From positions 601,001-665,000 of the forward strand of contig NZ_CP106679.1 in the NCBI RefSeq assembly GCF_025502585.1: DNA of 64,000 nt, read 5' to 3'. Positions 29,654 to 37,554 of the stretch are shown piece after piece (within the stretch, counting starts at the first letter, position 1; each line of letters starts with the position of its first letter). This stretch comes from Reichenbachiella agarivorans. Its GTDB lineage: Bacteria; Bacteroidota; Bacteroidia; Cytophagales; Cyclobacteriaceae. Both the position numbers and the translations under genes were made by a program. The notes beneath the pieces were generated by a model that saw nothing but the letters and a program-made list of their open reading frames with translations, was not told where the DNA came from and did no database searches.

Positions 29654-30841
29654 TTAGTCTAAGATTTCAGTTACTTGTCCTGATCCAACAGTTCTACCGC
29701 CTTCTCTGATCGCAAATCTCAATCCTTTTTCCATTGCGATTTTGTTGATCAAAGTAACTTCGATAGTCACGTTATCACCTGGCATAACCATTTCTACTCC
29801 TTCTGGAAGCATGATTTCACCTGTAACGTCAGTTGTTCTTACGTAAAACTGTGGTCTGTATTTGTTAAAGAAAGGAGTGTGTCTTCCACCTTCTTCTTTT
29901 GACAATACGTAGATTTCAGCTTTGAACTTAGCATGAGGATTAACTGATTTTGGCTTACAGATAATCATTCCTCTCTTGATTTGAGATTTTTCAATACCTC
30001 TTAGCAAAAGACCAACGTTATCACCAGCTTCACCTCTGTCCAATATTTTTCTAAACATTTCAACTCCAGTAACTGTAGATGTCATGTTTTCTGCACCCAT
30101 ACCGATGATATCGACAGCATCACCTGTGTTGGTAACACCTCTTTCGATTCTACCAGTTGCAACAGTACCTCTACCTGTGATAGAGAATACGTCCTCTACT
30201 GGCATTAAGAAGTCTTTGTCAACTGCTCTTTCTGGTAATGGAATGAAGTTATCAACTGCATCCATCAACTCTTCTACTTTAGCAACCCACTCAGGCTCGC
30301 CATTCAAAGCTCCAAGAGCAGAACCAGCAATTACAGGAATATCATCACCTGGGAAGTCATAAGCTGAAAGCAATTCTCTTACTTCCATCTCAACTAGCTC
30401 AAGCAATTCTGGATCGTCAACCAAATCCACTTTGTTCATGAACACAACCAAAGCTGGAACACCAACCTGACGAGAAAGCAAGATGTGCTCTCTAGTTTGT
30501 GGCATTGGTCCATCAGTAGCAGCAACCACGATAATAGCACCATCCATTTGAGCCGCACCAGTAATCATGTTTTTCACATAATCGGCGTGACCTGGACAAT
30601 CCACGTGAGCATAGTGTCTTGTTGCAGTTTGATATTCGATGTGAGAAGTATTGATAGTAATACCTCTTTCTTTTTCTTCTGGAGCGTTATCAATAGAAGA
30701 AAAATCTTTTATCTGCGCTAGACCCTTCGATGCAAGAACTGAAGAGATCGCAGCAGTCAAAGTTGTCTTTCCGTGATCCACGTGACCAATTGTACCAATA
30801 TTCACGTGTGGTTTCGAACGGTCAAAGGTTTCTTTAGCCAT
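29654..30841 (-). CDS. tuf: Elongation factor Tu
   Basis: GTPase that delivers aminoacyl-tRNA to the ribosome. 395 residues with G1 GHVDHGKTT, the switch I region [15 protein letters not shown]3 DCPGHADYV and G4 NKVD, plus domains II and III ending [15 protein letters not shown]. It is the only tuf copy here and lies outside the str cluster, among tRNA genes. Confidence 0.98.
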   Translation of the reverse strand: MAKETFDRSKPHVNIGTIGHVDHGKTTLTAAISSVLASKGLAQIKDFSSIDNAPEEKERGITINTSHIEYQTATRHYAHVDCPGHADYVKNMITGAAQMDGAIIVVAATDGPMPQTREHILLSRQVGVPALVVFMNKVDLVDDPELLELVEMEVRELLSAYDFPGDDIPVIAGSALGALNGEPEWVAKVEELMDAVDNFIPLPERAVDKDFLMPVEDVFSITGRGTVATGRIERGVTNTGDAVDIIGMGAENMTSTVTGVEMFRKILDRGEAGDNVGLLLRGIEKSQIKRGMIICKPKSVNPHAKFKAEIYVLSKEEGGRHTPFFNKYRPQFYVRTTDVTGEIMLPEGVEMVMPGDNVTIEVTLINKIAMEKGLRFAIREGGRTVGSGQVTEILD

Positions 30842-30967
30842 GTCTGAAAATTCCTATTTTAGTTAAAATTCTATTTAAATATAAAAATGCTACAACACTA
30901 CGTGCAGCAACAAATTATCGCCAATCAATACCCTTCCTTCTACAAAAGGATCACTCAGACTATCAAG

Positions 30968-31039
30968 AGCCAATGACGGGATTTGAACCCGTGACCTCTT
31001 CCTTACCAAGGAAGCACTCTACCCCTGAGCTACATCGGC
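30968..31039 (-). tRNA. tRNA-Thr(GGT)
   Basis: A 72-nt cloverleaf. The acceptor GCCGATG pairs with CATTGGC. The anticodon stem-loop CTTCC-TTGGTAA-GGAAG gives GGT (Thr). The T arm is ACGGG-TTCAAAT-CCCGT. No encoded CCA. It is the last of three tRNAs before tuf. Confidence 0.95.
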
Positions 31040-31053
31040 TGATTCAATAAATG

Positions 31054-31126
31054 AGCGGGAGACGAGGCTCGAACCCGCGACCTACAGCTTGGAAGGCTGT
31101 CGCTCTACCAACTGAGCTACTCCCGC
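31054..31126 (-). tRNA. tRNA-Gly(TCC)
   Basis: A 73-nt cloverleaf. The acceptor GCGGGAG pairs with CTCCCGC. The anticodon stem-loop ACAGC-CTTCCAA-GCTGT gives TCC (Gly). No encoded CCA. Confidence 0.95.
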
Positions 31127-31167
31127 TTATTACCTTTCTTCTCATGTATCCAACATGAGAAGGCCAA

Positions 31168-31253
31168 TGGTGGGGGGAACAGGATTCGAACCTGTGAAGA
31201 CATAAGTCAACGGAGTTACAGTCCGTCCCAGTTGGCCGCTTTGGTATCCCCCC
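31168..31253 (-). tRNA. tRNA-Tyr(GTA)
   Basis: A class II tRNA with a long variable arm. The acceptor GGGGGGA pairs with TCCCCCC, discriminator A. The anticodon stem-loop ACGGA-CTGTAAC-TCCGT gives GTA (Tyr). The 3' CCA is encoded (31170..31168), unlike in the other three tRNAs here. It is the first gene of the tRNA-tuf cluster. Confidence 0.95.
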
Positions 31254-31325
31254 TTTTGGTCATAAAATATAAGAACCATTCCCTTCAAGACTCAAAAGCA
31301 TTACTCTCTCGTTTTTTAGGAAGTG

Positions 31326-31355
31326 CAAAATTATATGCTTTTGATTCTTATTCAA
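31326..31355 (-). promoter_or_regulatory. Promoter of the tRNA-Tyr-Gly-Thr-tuf cluster
   Basis: TTG (31355..31353), a 19-nt spacer and TAATTTTG (31333..31326) match the Bacteroidota consensus exactly, 73 nt before the tRNA-Tyr 5' end. A second TAnnTTTG (TAGTTTTG, 31370..31363) lacks a TTG at the right distance. Confidence 0.82.
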
Positions 31356-31481
31356 ATTTTTGCAAAACTATTTTCGGTGGTTTTAAAACTTTTTCTGCTT
31401 TGCATTTTAAATCGCATTTAAACAGTGATTTTTGACACTTATTGCACATGGTATTTTCCAAAAAAATCATTTCAACATTTC

Positions 31482-33371
31482 ATGAAAACAAAAAACAACA
31501 TCCCCTCCCAACTCATTGCACTGATCCTAGCCATGACACTATTCAGTCAATGTAACTCTCACAAAGCTAACGAACCAATGAACACAGTAATCAAAGACAA
31601 TCACTCCTATGCCAATCCATCAGAATCCATAGTTACCCACCTTGATTGGACAGCTGAGCTCGATTTTGAAAAACACATTATAGCTGCAACTGCTAAACTG
31701 ACGTTAGACAATACGCCTCAGGTTAAACATGTCATCCTAGACACCAAAGGGTTGAACATTGTGGAAATTAAAAATCAAGATGGTGAAACACTAAACTATG
31801 AATTGAAGCCTGAAGACCCAATACTCGGTAGTGCCTTACTTATTGAGATAGATCCAGAGACGACAGAGGTGTCGATCACCTATCAAACCACACCCGAAGC
31901 GGAAGCCTTGCAGTGGCTCACTCCAGAGCAAACTCAAGGTAAGGTCAAGCCATTTTTGTTCTCTCAGTCTCAGGCCATCCTCGCTCGATCATGGATCCCC
32001 ATACAAGACTCTCCAGGGATTCGTTTTACCTACACTGCTGAAGTAACCGTCCCCAGGGATTTATTACCTCTGATGAGTGCTTCTAATCCCGTGGAGAAAA
32101 ACACTACTGGTACTTATCATTTTGAGATGAAGCAACCGATACCTGCTTATCTCATGGCGTTGACAGTTGGAGATATTGATTTTCTGCCCTTGGGTCAACG
32201 CAGTGGAGTCTATGCGGAACCCTCTATGCTAGAAAAATCAGCCGATGAATTTGAAGGGTTGGAAAATATGATTGCTGCTGCGGAAGAATTGTATGGTGCC
32301 TATCGCTGGGATCGATACGACATCATCGTGCTGCCTCCTAGTTTCCCATTCGGAGGGATGGAAAATCCAAGGTTGACTTTTGCTACACCGACGATCATCG
32401 CAGGGGACAAGTCGCTGATCTCTCTGGTGGCTCACGAACTCGCCCACTCTTGGTCTGGCAACCTGGTCACCAATGCTACATGGGATGACTTCTGGCTCAA
32501 TGAGGGATTTACCGTCTACTTCGAAAACAGGATCATGGAGTCCCTCTATGGCAGAGAGTATTCCGAAATGCTCGCCATGCTTTCGCTACAAGACCTAAAG
32601 GCGGAAATCATAGAAATCTCCGCGACAAATCCTGCCGACACGCATCTCAAACTAAATCTGGATGGAAGAAACCCTGATGATGGTCTGACCGCCATCGCCT
32701 ATGACAAAGGTTATTTCTTCCTAAGACTCATAGAAGAAACAGTTGGGAGAGAAAAGTGGGATGCTTTTGTCAAAAACTACTTCAACACCAATGCTTTCAA
32801 GGTAATGACCACCGAAGAGTTTGTCGAAATCTTGCAAAGGGATTTAATTGATGAGAATACGGTTGGGTTGGACAGCACCTTCTATCAGCAATGGATCTAT
32901 GGGCCTGAACTGCCAGCCAATTGCCCTCAGCCTGTCTCTAACAAGTTTGACAATGTAGAAAAAGCACTGTCCAACTGGCAAGAGAACCATGATACTGTAA
33001 CCCTTGATTCTAGCTATGGAAGTAGCCAATGGAGCACCCACGAATGGTTGCATTTCATCCGTCTGCTCCCAGAAAACTACGGGATCGAAGAAATGACCCT
33101 GCTGGATGATGCCTTCGATTTCACAAACAGTGGTAACAGCGAGATATTTGCGCTTTGGGCCGTCCAAATCATTTCGAATCAATATGAAGCAGGATATCCC
33201 AACTTAGAAAAGTTCCTAGTGCATACCGGCAGAAGGAAATTCCTCACCCCGCTCTACAAAGAGCTCATCAAAACTGAAGAAGGTACGGAGATGGCTCGAG
33301 CAATCTACCAGAAAGCACGCCCCAACTACCACTCTGTAGCATACAACTCCATCGATGCATTACTAAAATAA
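31482..33371 (+). CDS. M1-family aminopeptidase, lipoprotein
   Basis: Zinc aminopeptidase of the M1 family, 629 residues. The exopeptidase motif is GGMEN and the zinc site is HELAH (318-322) with Glu341 in LNEGF, all intact. The layout resembles the leukotriene A4 hydrolase/aminopeptidase group: an N-terminal beta domain, the catalytic domain and a helical C-terminal domain. The start MKTKNNIPSQLIALILAMTL followed by FSQC is a lipoprotein signal peptide, so the protein is probably membrane-anchored outside the cytoplasm. The ATG at 31482 is preferred to one 19 codons upstream because it places the signal peptide at the N-terminus. A strong hairpin follows the gene. Confidence 0.9.
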   Translation: MKTKNNIPSQLIALILAMTLFSQCNSHKANEPMNTVIKDNHSYANPSESIVTHLDWTAELDFEKHIIAATAKLTLDNTPQVKHVILDTKGLNIVEIKNQDGETLNYELKPEDPILGSALLIEIDPETTEVSITYQTTPEAEALQWLTPEQTQGKVKPFLFSQSQAILARSWIPIQDSPGIRFTYTAEVTVPRDLLPLMSASNPVEKNTTGTYHFEMKQPIPAYLMALTVGDIDFLPLGQRSGVYAEPSMLEKSADEFEGLENMIAAAEELYGAYRWDRYDIIVLPPSFPFGGMENPRLTFATPTIIAGDKSLISLVAHELAHSWSGNLVTNATWDDFWLNEGFTVYFENRIMESLYGREYSEMLAMLSLQDLKAEIIEISATNPADTHLKLNLDGRNPDDGLTAIAYDKGYFFLRLIEETVGREKWDAFVKNYFNTNAFKVMTTEEFVEILQRDLIDENTVGLDSTFYQQWIYGPELPANCPQPVSNKFDNVEKALSNWQENHDTVTLDSSYGSSQWSTHEWLHFIRLLPENYGIEEMTLLDDAFDFTNSGNSEIFALWAVQIISNQYEAGYPNLEKFLVHTGRRKFLTPLYKELIKTEEGTEMARAIYQKARPNYHSVAYNSIDALLK

Positions 33372-33378
33372 GACTATC

Positions 33379-33411
33379 AAACGGTACGAATGAGGACGAT
33401 TCGTACCGTTT
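33379..33411 (+). terminator. Terminator-like hairpin after the M1 peptidase
   Basis: A perfect 13-bp stem (33379-33391 with 33399-33411, arm AAACGGTACGAAT) with a 7-nt loop, 7 nt after the stop codon. Only a short T-rich end follows, so termination may be partial. Confidence 0.7.
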
Positions 33412-33552
33412 GTATTAACCCAACTGCTTGTTTCTTATTGATAATAATTTGGTAATCACTAATTCTTAAAATATGGCTAGATTTTTGATCAATTCCCATC
33501 TTGATTTTGATCGGCCTAATCCTGCTAGCAAATTATAGGAAATCAATATTTT

Positions 33553-35445
33553 ATGAAAACAATCTTATGCGCCATCCTGATCGGTATGGTGAGCACTTCT
33601 TGTTCTAATCTCACTGAACCCAAACAGTCCATACAAATTGCCTTCATGGCTGACGTGCACCTACATGATGTCTATGCAAAGTTTGACAATACAGATTATC
33701 AAGGGATTTTGAATCCCAAAAACAATCAACACGCCACCATCCGCACGATGGCGTCTCAATTGCACTCTACGAGGATATTCAACGAAAACTATTTTGCCTT
33801 TGTGGCGGCACTGGATGATGTGGTCGGGAGAGGAATCAAGTATGTCGTGATGCCAGGGGACTTCAGCGATGATGGACAGCCTATGAATATCCTTGCGCTG
33901 CAAAGCATCCTCCAGCAATACTCCAGCGAACATGGGATCACCTTCCTCCTAGCGACGGGGAACCATGATCCCGTCAGACCTTTTGACATGCCAGCTGGCA
34001 AAACGGATTTCCTCGGGATCGGTGGCCGGGAACAAGTGATCATGAGTCAAACAGGACTATACGAAGCTAGATCTGTAGAAGAACTGCCTACTGTCATCAC
34101 TCCTAGCGTCCAAAAGTCTGGCTATGAATCGATCATCCATAGCCTTTCAGATTTTGGGTTTTATCCCAAAAAACAAGACCTCTACTGGTCGACTCCCTTT
34201 GCTAGCTATGACTATGATGATTACGACTTTGATCTGGCACAGGAAGAGGCTCAACTCTCCCGACGAACCTTCCAAATCGGTGAGAAAGGTTTTGTCGTCC
34301 CAGACGTGAGTTACGTGACCGAACCAATCAAGGGCGTATGGTTCCTGTCAATAGATGGCAATGTGTACATCCCCAAAGAATCGGCACATGACAATTATTT
34401 GGATCCCAACAACTATGGTGACGCGAGTATCGGTTACAACGAAGTATTGACACACAAACAACATCTGATCGAGTGGGTGAAGAAGGTCAGTGATGAAGCC
34501 AAGAAACACAACAAGGTACTGATCCCGTTTAGTCACTTCCCCATGATCGACTTCAATGATGACGCGACTGCTGACATCAGGAACTTGTTTGGCGCGGACA
34601 AAATGCAACTCCACAGAGTCCCGCAAGAAGATGTGGCTATGATATTTGCGGATGCAGGATTGAAAGTCCACTTCGGTGGGCACATGCATATCAACGATAC
34701 GGGAAAACGGAAAACATCGCAGGGCAACTCATTGATCAATGTGCAGGTGCCTTCTCTGGCGGCATACATCCCAGCCTACAAAATCGCGACGATCCAAGAA
34801 GATGCTTTGGAAATCGAAACTGTGCCGCTGCACGATGTCCCTCGCTACAATGAGCTATTTGAGCTCTACCGAATGGAGCATGATTACTTGACCAGTCAAA
34901 ACGATCCCAATATCTGGAACAAGGAAATCTTGAAAGCCAAAAACTACCACGACTACACGCAGTGGCACCTCAAGGAACTGATTCGATTTCGCTTCCTAGA
35001 GGACTGGCCTGTGCAGCTCAAGCAGCAGCTGCTAGCACTGCGAGGAAGTGATTTGTTGTTTGCGTCACAGCAGGGAGACCCAAGGGAGTTTTCGCAAACG
35101 CTGGTCTCCAAAAACTACTCTGACGAATCCATAGAGCTGTCTATCCAAGTGGCGGCTGGCATAGGGATGACGATTCAAGATTTTGAGGCGTGGACGGGGT
35201 ATGATCTGATATTGGATTTTTACAGGCTGCATAGTGCGGATGAATTGGGCTTTGCAGACATCGGGGCTAAGCGTCTCAAACAATATGAGTTCCTGCTCAG
35301 CGTAATGCCTACGGATGCTACTGACCCACTCCAGCGACAAATCTACCAGACCTTCCACATCATTGATCTGTTTGCTCATGGTGCACCGGCGGATCATTTT
35401 ATGATTGACATGAAAGATGGAAATGTCACCCGAATCACAGAATAA
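33553..35445 (+). CDS. Calcineurin-like metallophosphoesterase, lipoprotein
   Basis: Predicted phosphoesterase, 630 residues. A lipoprotein signal peptide (MKTILCAILIGMVSTSC) leads into the metallophosphatase core: ADVHLHD near residue 34, GDFSDDG, GNHDP and, after a large insertion, HFGGHMH, which supply the two-metal site. The C-terminal 200 residues are helical and show no known domain. It is probably extracytoplasmic; the substrate is unknown. A Gram-negative lipid- or sugar-phosphate role is possible, but nothing nearby decides it. Codon use is like its neighbours. Confidence 0.85.
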   Translation: MKTILCAILIGMVSTSCSNLTEPKQSIQIAFMADVHLHDVYAKFDNTDYQGILNPKNNQHATIRTMASQLHSTRIFNENYFAFVAALDDVVGRGIKYVVMPGDFSDDGQPMNILALQSILQQYSSEHGITFLLATGNHDPVRPFDMPAGKTDFLGIGGREQVIMSQTGLYEARSVEELPTVITPSVQKSGYESIIHSLSDFGFYPKKQDLYWSTPFASYDYDDYDFDLAQEEAQLSRRTFQIGEKGFVVPDVSYVTEPIKGVWFLSIDGNVYIPKESAHDNYLDPNNYGDASIGYNEVLTHKQHLIEWVKKVSDEAKKHNKVLIPFSHFPMIDFNDDATADIRNLFGADKMQLHRVPQEDVAMIFADAGLKVHFGGHMHINDTGKRKTSQGNSLINVQVPSLAAYIPAYKIATIQEDALEIETVPLHDVPRYNELFELYRMEHDYLTSQNDPNIWNKEILKAKNYHDYTQWHLKELIRFRFLEDWPVQLKQQLLALRGSDLLFASQQGDPREFSQTLVSKNYSDESIELSIQVAAGIGMTIQDFEAWTGYDLILDFYRLHSADELGFADIGAKRLKQYEFLLSVMPTDATDPLQRQIYQTFHIIDLFAHGAPADHFMIDMKDGNVTRITE

Positions 35446-35626
35446 TGCCTTTGGGCGATTGGAAACTGATTTGGTCAAAATGAAAGCTGCACTGTGCCAG
35501 GCGGAACGAATAGCTATGTGACAAACAGTCTTAGGGTATTGATTACCAACATTCGTCTCTGCAGATTGGACTGATACTCTTGACTGAGGAAGAAAGTAAG
35601 CAAAGAAACTGACTCGCTGTATAAAT

Positions 35627-35689
35627 AAATTACAATTCCATATGGAAAAAGTGCAATTCCGTGTAAAGAAATTACAAACTCGTATAGAT
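35627..35689 (+). repeat. Three 21-nt imperfect direct repeats
   Basis: Three adjacent 21-nt units with consensus AAA-[TG]T[AG]-CAA-two variable codons-[AG]T[AG]-variable codon. In frame they read a heptad pattern K-[LV]-Q-[FT]-[HR]-[MVI]-[EKD], followed by KI and stop. Unit 1 contains the 12-bp palindrome TTCCATATGGAA. This could be a remnant of a coiled-coil coding sequence or an intergenic repeat family. Confidence 0.6.
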
Positions 35690-35998
35690 AAAATCTAATT
35701 TTGGAAGGATAAGAAGGATTTTAGTCCTGAATGAAGTTGTCCCAACATGCTCCATGCCTTACTCACCATGTAATAATCGTAATGCAACAGATCTAAGTCT
35801 AACTCATCACGCCAGTACCTTTGATGAAAAACGCATTTGCAAAATGCTGCTTTCTGCCTACCAATGATAATAAGACGAAGTGAATGCTAGGACTAGTGCT
35901 TTTTTATTCTACGTTTTGAGGAGGCGTTATAAATACCAAAGAAGATTTCTGGCGCAATGCAATTGCGTCCGAGCGGGGTTCCCATGATAGCAACACTT

Positions 35999-36014
35999 TT
36001 TACCAAATGATAAA
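35999..36014. promoter_or_regulatory. Operator A1, before the first Crp/Fnr gene
   Basis: TTTACCAAATGATAAA, an imperfect palindrome of two 7-nt half-sites around 2 bp. Its half-sites TTTACCA and TTTATCA match the perfect site A2 between this gene and the next. Its centre is 41.5 bp from the start codon of the regulator. Confidence 0.7.
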
Positions 36015-36047
36015 TCACTAATATTTAGTTTTCGCCAACTTGCTACT

Positions 36048-36614
36048 ATGAAAGAATTGATAGCCTACATACTGCAATTTGGAAATCTCAATCAACAGCA
36101 AATTGACCTGATATTAAGTAAGTCGACAGCACTGAATTTGCAAAAGCACGAATACTTTTCAGAAGCGGGACGAACGCCCAAACAGGTTGGATTTGTGGTC
36201 GAAGGTGTCCTCCGCGGTTGCTACTACAATAACAAAGGAGAAGAAATTACCCGTTGTTTTATCAGCGAAAATAGTTTGGTTGTTGATTATCTCAATTTTG
36301 AAGCAGGCACTTCTTCTTCGGAATACTTACAGGCCTGTACAAATTGTACGCTCCTTGTGTTTTCTAAACAGCATTGGGAAGAACTATCCAAAATCATAGT
36401 GGAGTGGGATCCAATTAAAAATAAGATGGTACAATTATGCATGTATCAAAAATCCAGAAAAGGACCGGTGATCTCACAAGACGCCACTTCTCGTTATCTG
36501 GAATTTATGGAAAACTATCCCTCACTTATTAATCGGATTCCGTTGGTTTACATTGCTTCTTATCTAGGAGTTACTCAACAATCATTGAGCAGGATCAGAA
36601 ACAACATCCGTTAA
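36048..36614 (+). CDS. Crp/Fnr-family transcriptional regulator (cassette A)
   Basis: 188 residues: an N-terminal cyclic-nucleotide-binding-like beta-roll (about 15-115; EYFSEAGRTPKQVGFVVEGV) and a C-terminal helix-turn-helix (about 150-188; YIASYLGVTQQSLSRIRNNI). The Glu/Arg pair that binds cAMP in Crp and the N-terminal Cys set of Fnr are not evident, so the signal is unknown. It is clearly paralogous to the protein at 46529-47098. It is followed by a short-chain dehydrogenase, with the operators A1 and A2 before each gene, which suggests autoregulation and control of the neighbour. Confidence 0.88.
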   Translation: MKELIAYILQFGNLNQQQIDLILSKSTALNLQKHEYFSEAGRTPKQVGFVVEGVLRGCYYNNKGEEITRCFISENSLVVDYLNFEAGTSSSEYLQACTNCTLLVFSKQHWEELSKIIVEWDPIKNKMVQLCMYQKSRKGPVISQDATSRYLEFMENYPSLINRIPLVYIASYLGVTQQSLSRIRNNIR

Positions 36615-36620
36615 TCGCTT

Positions 36621-36636
36621 TTTACCATTTGGTAAA
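36621..36636. promoter_or_regulatory. Operator A2, before the cassette A dehydrogenase
   Basis: TTTACCATTTGGTAAA: half-sites TTTACCA and TGGTAAA are exact inverse complements around 2 bp. It is 7 nt after the regulator's stop codon and its centre is 29.5 bp upstream of a -7-like element. Confidence 0.78.
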
Positions 36637-36657
36637 CCGTTTCATTTTTAAACATTA

Positions 36658-36665
36658 AACCTTTG
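36658..36665 (+). promoter_or_regulatory. Candidate -7 element of the cassette A dehydrogenase
   Basis: AACCTTTG fits TAnnTTTG in all but the first base. No TTG lies at -33; instead operator A2 is centred 29.5 bp upstream, near -42 if transcription starts about 12 bp after the first base. That is the geometry of an activator-dependent (class II) promoter. Confidence 0.45.
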
Positions 36666-36692
36666 CTTTATTAATTTTAATAACTGAAAAAA

Positions 36693-37430
36693 ATGAAAAA
36701 AGCATTAATCACAGGAGCCAATAAAGGCATAGGTTTTGAGACAGCTAAACAATTATTACAAAAAGGATTTTATGTTTATCTCGGAAGTCGAAACTTAAAA
36801 AAGGGTTTAGAAGCAGTTGAACAATTACGATCCGAAGGTTTGACCCATGTAGAAGTCGTAGAATTAGATGTGACAGATGAAAACTCTGTAAAAACTGCTC
36901 GTGAAACAATCAGCAAGAAAACAGAAGCTTTGGATGTGCTCATTAACAATGCAGGGATCAACGGAGGCAGCCCATATACAGCACTGGAATCAAGCTCAGA
37001 TCAATTGATGACAACATTTGATACCAATGTATTTGGTGTAGCAAGAGTCACTCGGGCTTTTATGGACTTATTACGTAAATCGCCACAACCACGGATTGTA
37101 AACGTCAGTACCAGTGTAGGTTCTCTTTCGTTGCAAAGTGACCCGAACTGGGCAGCATATGAATATGCAAAATATGCGGTATATGGTGCCTCAAAAGCAG
37201 CATTGAATATGTACACTATCCATTTGGCTTACGAATTGCGAGAAACGACCTTTAAAGTAAATGCGGTTTGTCCAGGTTATACAAGTACTGATTTCACGTT
37301 TCATCATGGAAGAGAAGTAGAGGTGGCGGGAAATCGAATTGTAAAGTATGCATTTATTGATCAAGACGGGCCAACAGGCAAGTTCTTTAGCGAAGAAACC
37401 AATCCAGAAACGGGTGAAATTCCTTGGTAA
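36693..37430 (+). CDS. Short-chain dehydrogenase/reductase (cassette A)
   Basis: Classical SDR, 245 residues: the nucleotide-binding motif TGANKGIG at the N-terminus, NNAG near residue 90, the catalytic Ser in NVSTSVGS and the catalytic Tyr164/Lys168 in YGASK. It resembles carbonyl-reductase-like SDRs that use NADPH (Arg in GSRNLKKG after beta-2). Substrate unknown. It follows the Crp/Fnr-type gene with operator A2 between them. It converges on the SusD gene, with a shared terminator region. Confidence 0.9.
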   Translation: MKKALITGANKGIGFETAKQLLQKGFYVYLGSRNLKKGLEAVEQLRSEGLTHVEVVELDVTDENSVKTARETISKKTEALDVLINNAGINGGSPYTALESSSDQLMTTFDTNVFGVARVTRAFMDLLRKSPQPRIVNVSTSVGSLSLQSDPNWAAYEYAKYAVYGASKAALNMYTIHLAYELRETTFKVNAVCPGYTSTDFTFHHGREVEVAGNRIVKYAFIDQDGPTGKFFSEETNPETGEIPW

Positions 37431-37499
37431 CCTATAATCCACAATCCTTGCGAGACTATAAGTCTCTTTTTCCATCTGGCAACTATACAGCTGAAGATA

Positions 37500-37532
37500 C
37501 AAAAAAGAAGCGCTACCCAAGGATAGCGCTTC
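37500..37532 (-). terminator. Terminator after the susD-like gene
   Basis: A perfect 9-bp stem (37507-37515 with 37524-37532, arm GAAGCGCTA) with an 8-nt loop and a run of six T on the minus strand, 23 nt after the susD stop codon. Confidence 0.85.
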
Positions 37533-37554
37533 ACTACAATGAAACAGAATATTA

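Larger units (their letters stand above)
35446..36047. other. Long intergenic stretch with repeats and an operator
   Basis: 602 nt with no convincing gene. It holds a triple 21-nt repeat (35627-35689), a short decayed-looking minus-strand frame (35695 to about 35870) and, at its right end, the operator of the first Crp/Fnr cassette (35999-36014). The rest shows nothing recognisable. Confidence 0.6.

Noticed and set aside
31363-31370. Second TAnnTTTG match upstream of tRNA-Tyr
   Set aside because: No TTG lies at the proper distance, while the match at 31326-31333 has it exactly.
31425-31481. Upstream start for the M1 lipoprotein peptidase
   Set aside because: It would put 19 residues before a well-formed lipoprotein signal peptide.
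35065-35478. Minus-strand frame opposite the end of the metallophosphoesterase gene
   Set aside because: It overlaps a well-supported plus-strand gene, and its product has no domain or start signal.
35627-35689. Short direct repeats as a CRISPR array
   Set aside because: The units are contiguous with no spacers, only three in number, and there are no cas genes.
36026-36033. TAGTTTTC as the -7 element of the cassette A regulator
   Set aside because: It ends in C instead of G and does not fit the 29.5-bp spacing of the other three sites; it is mentioned but not listed as a feature.
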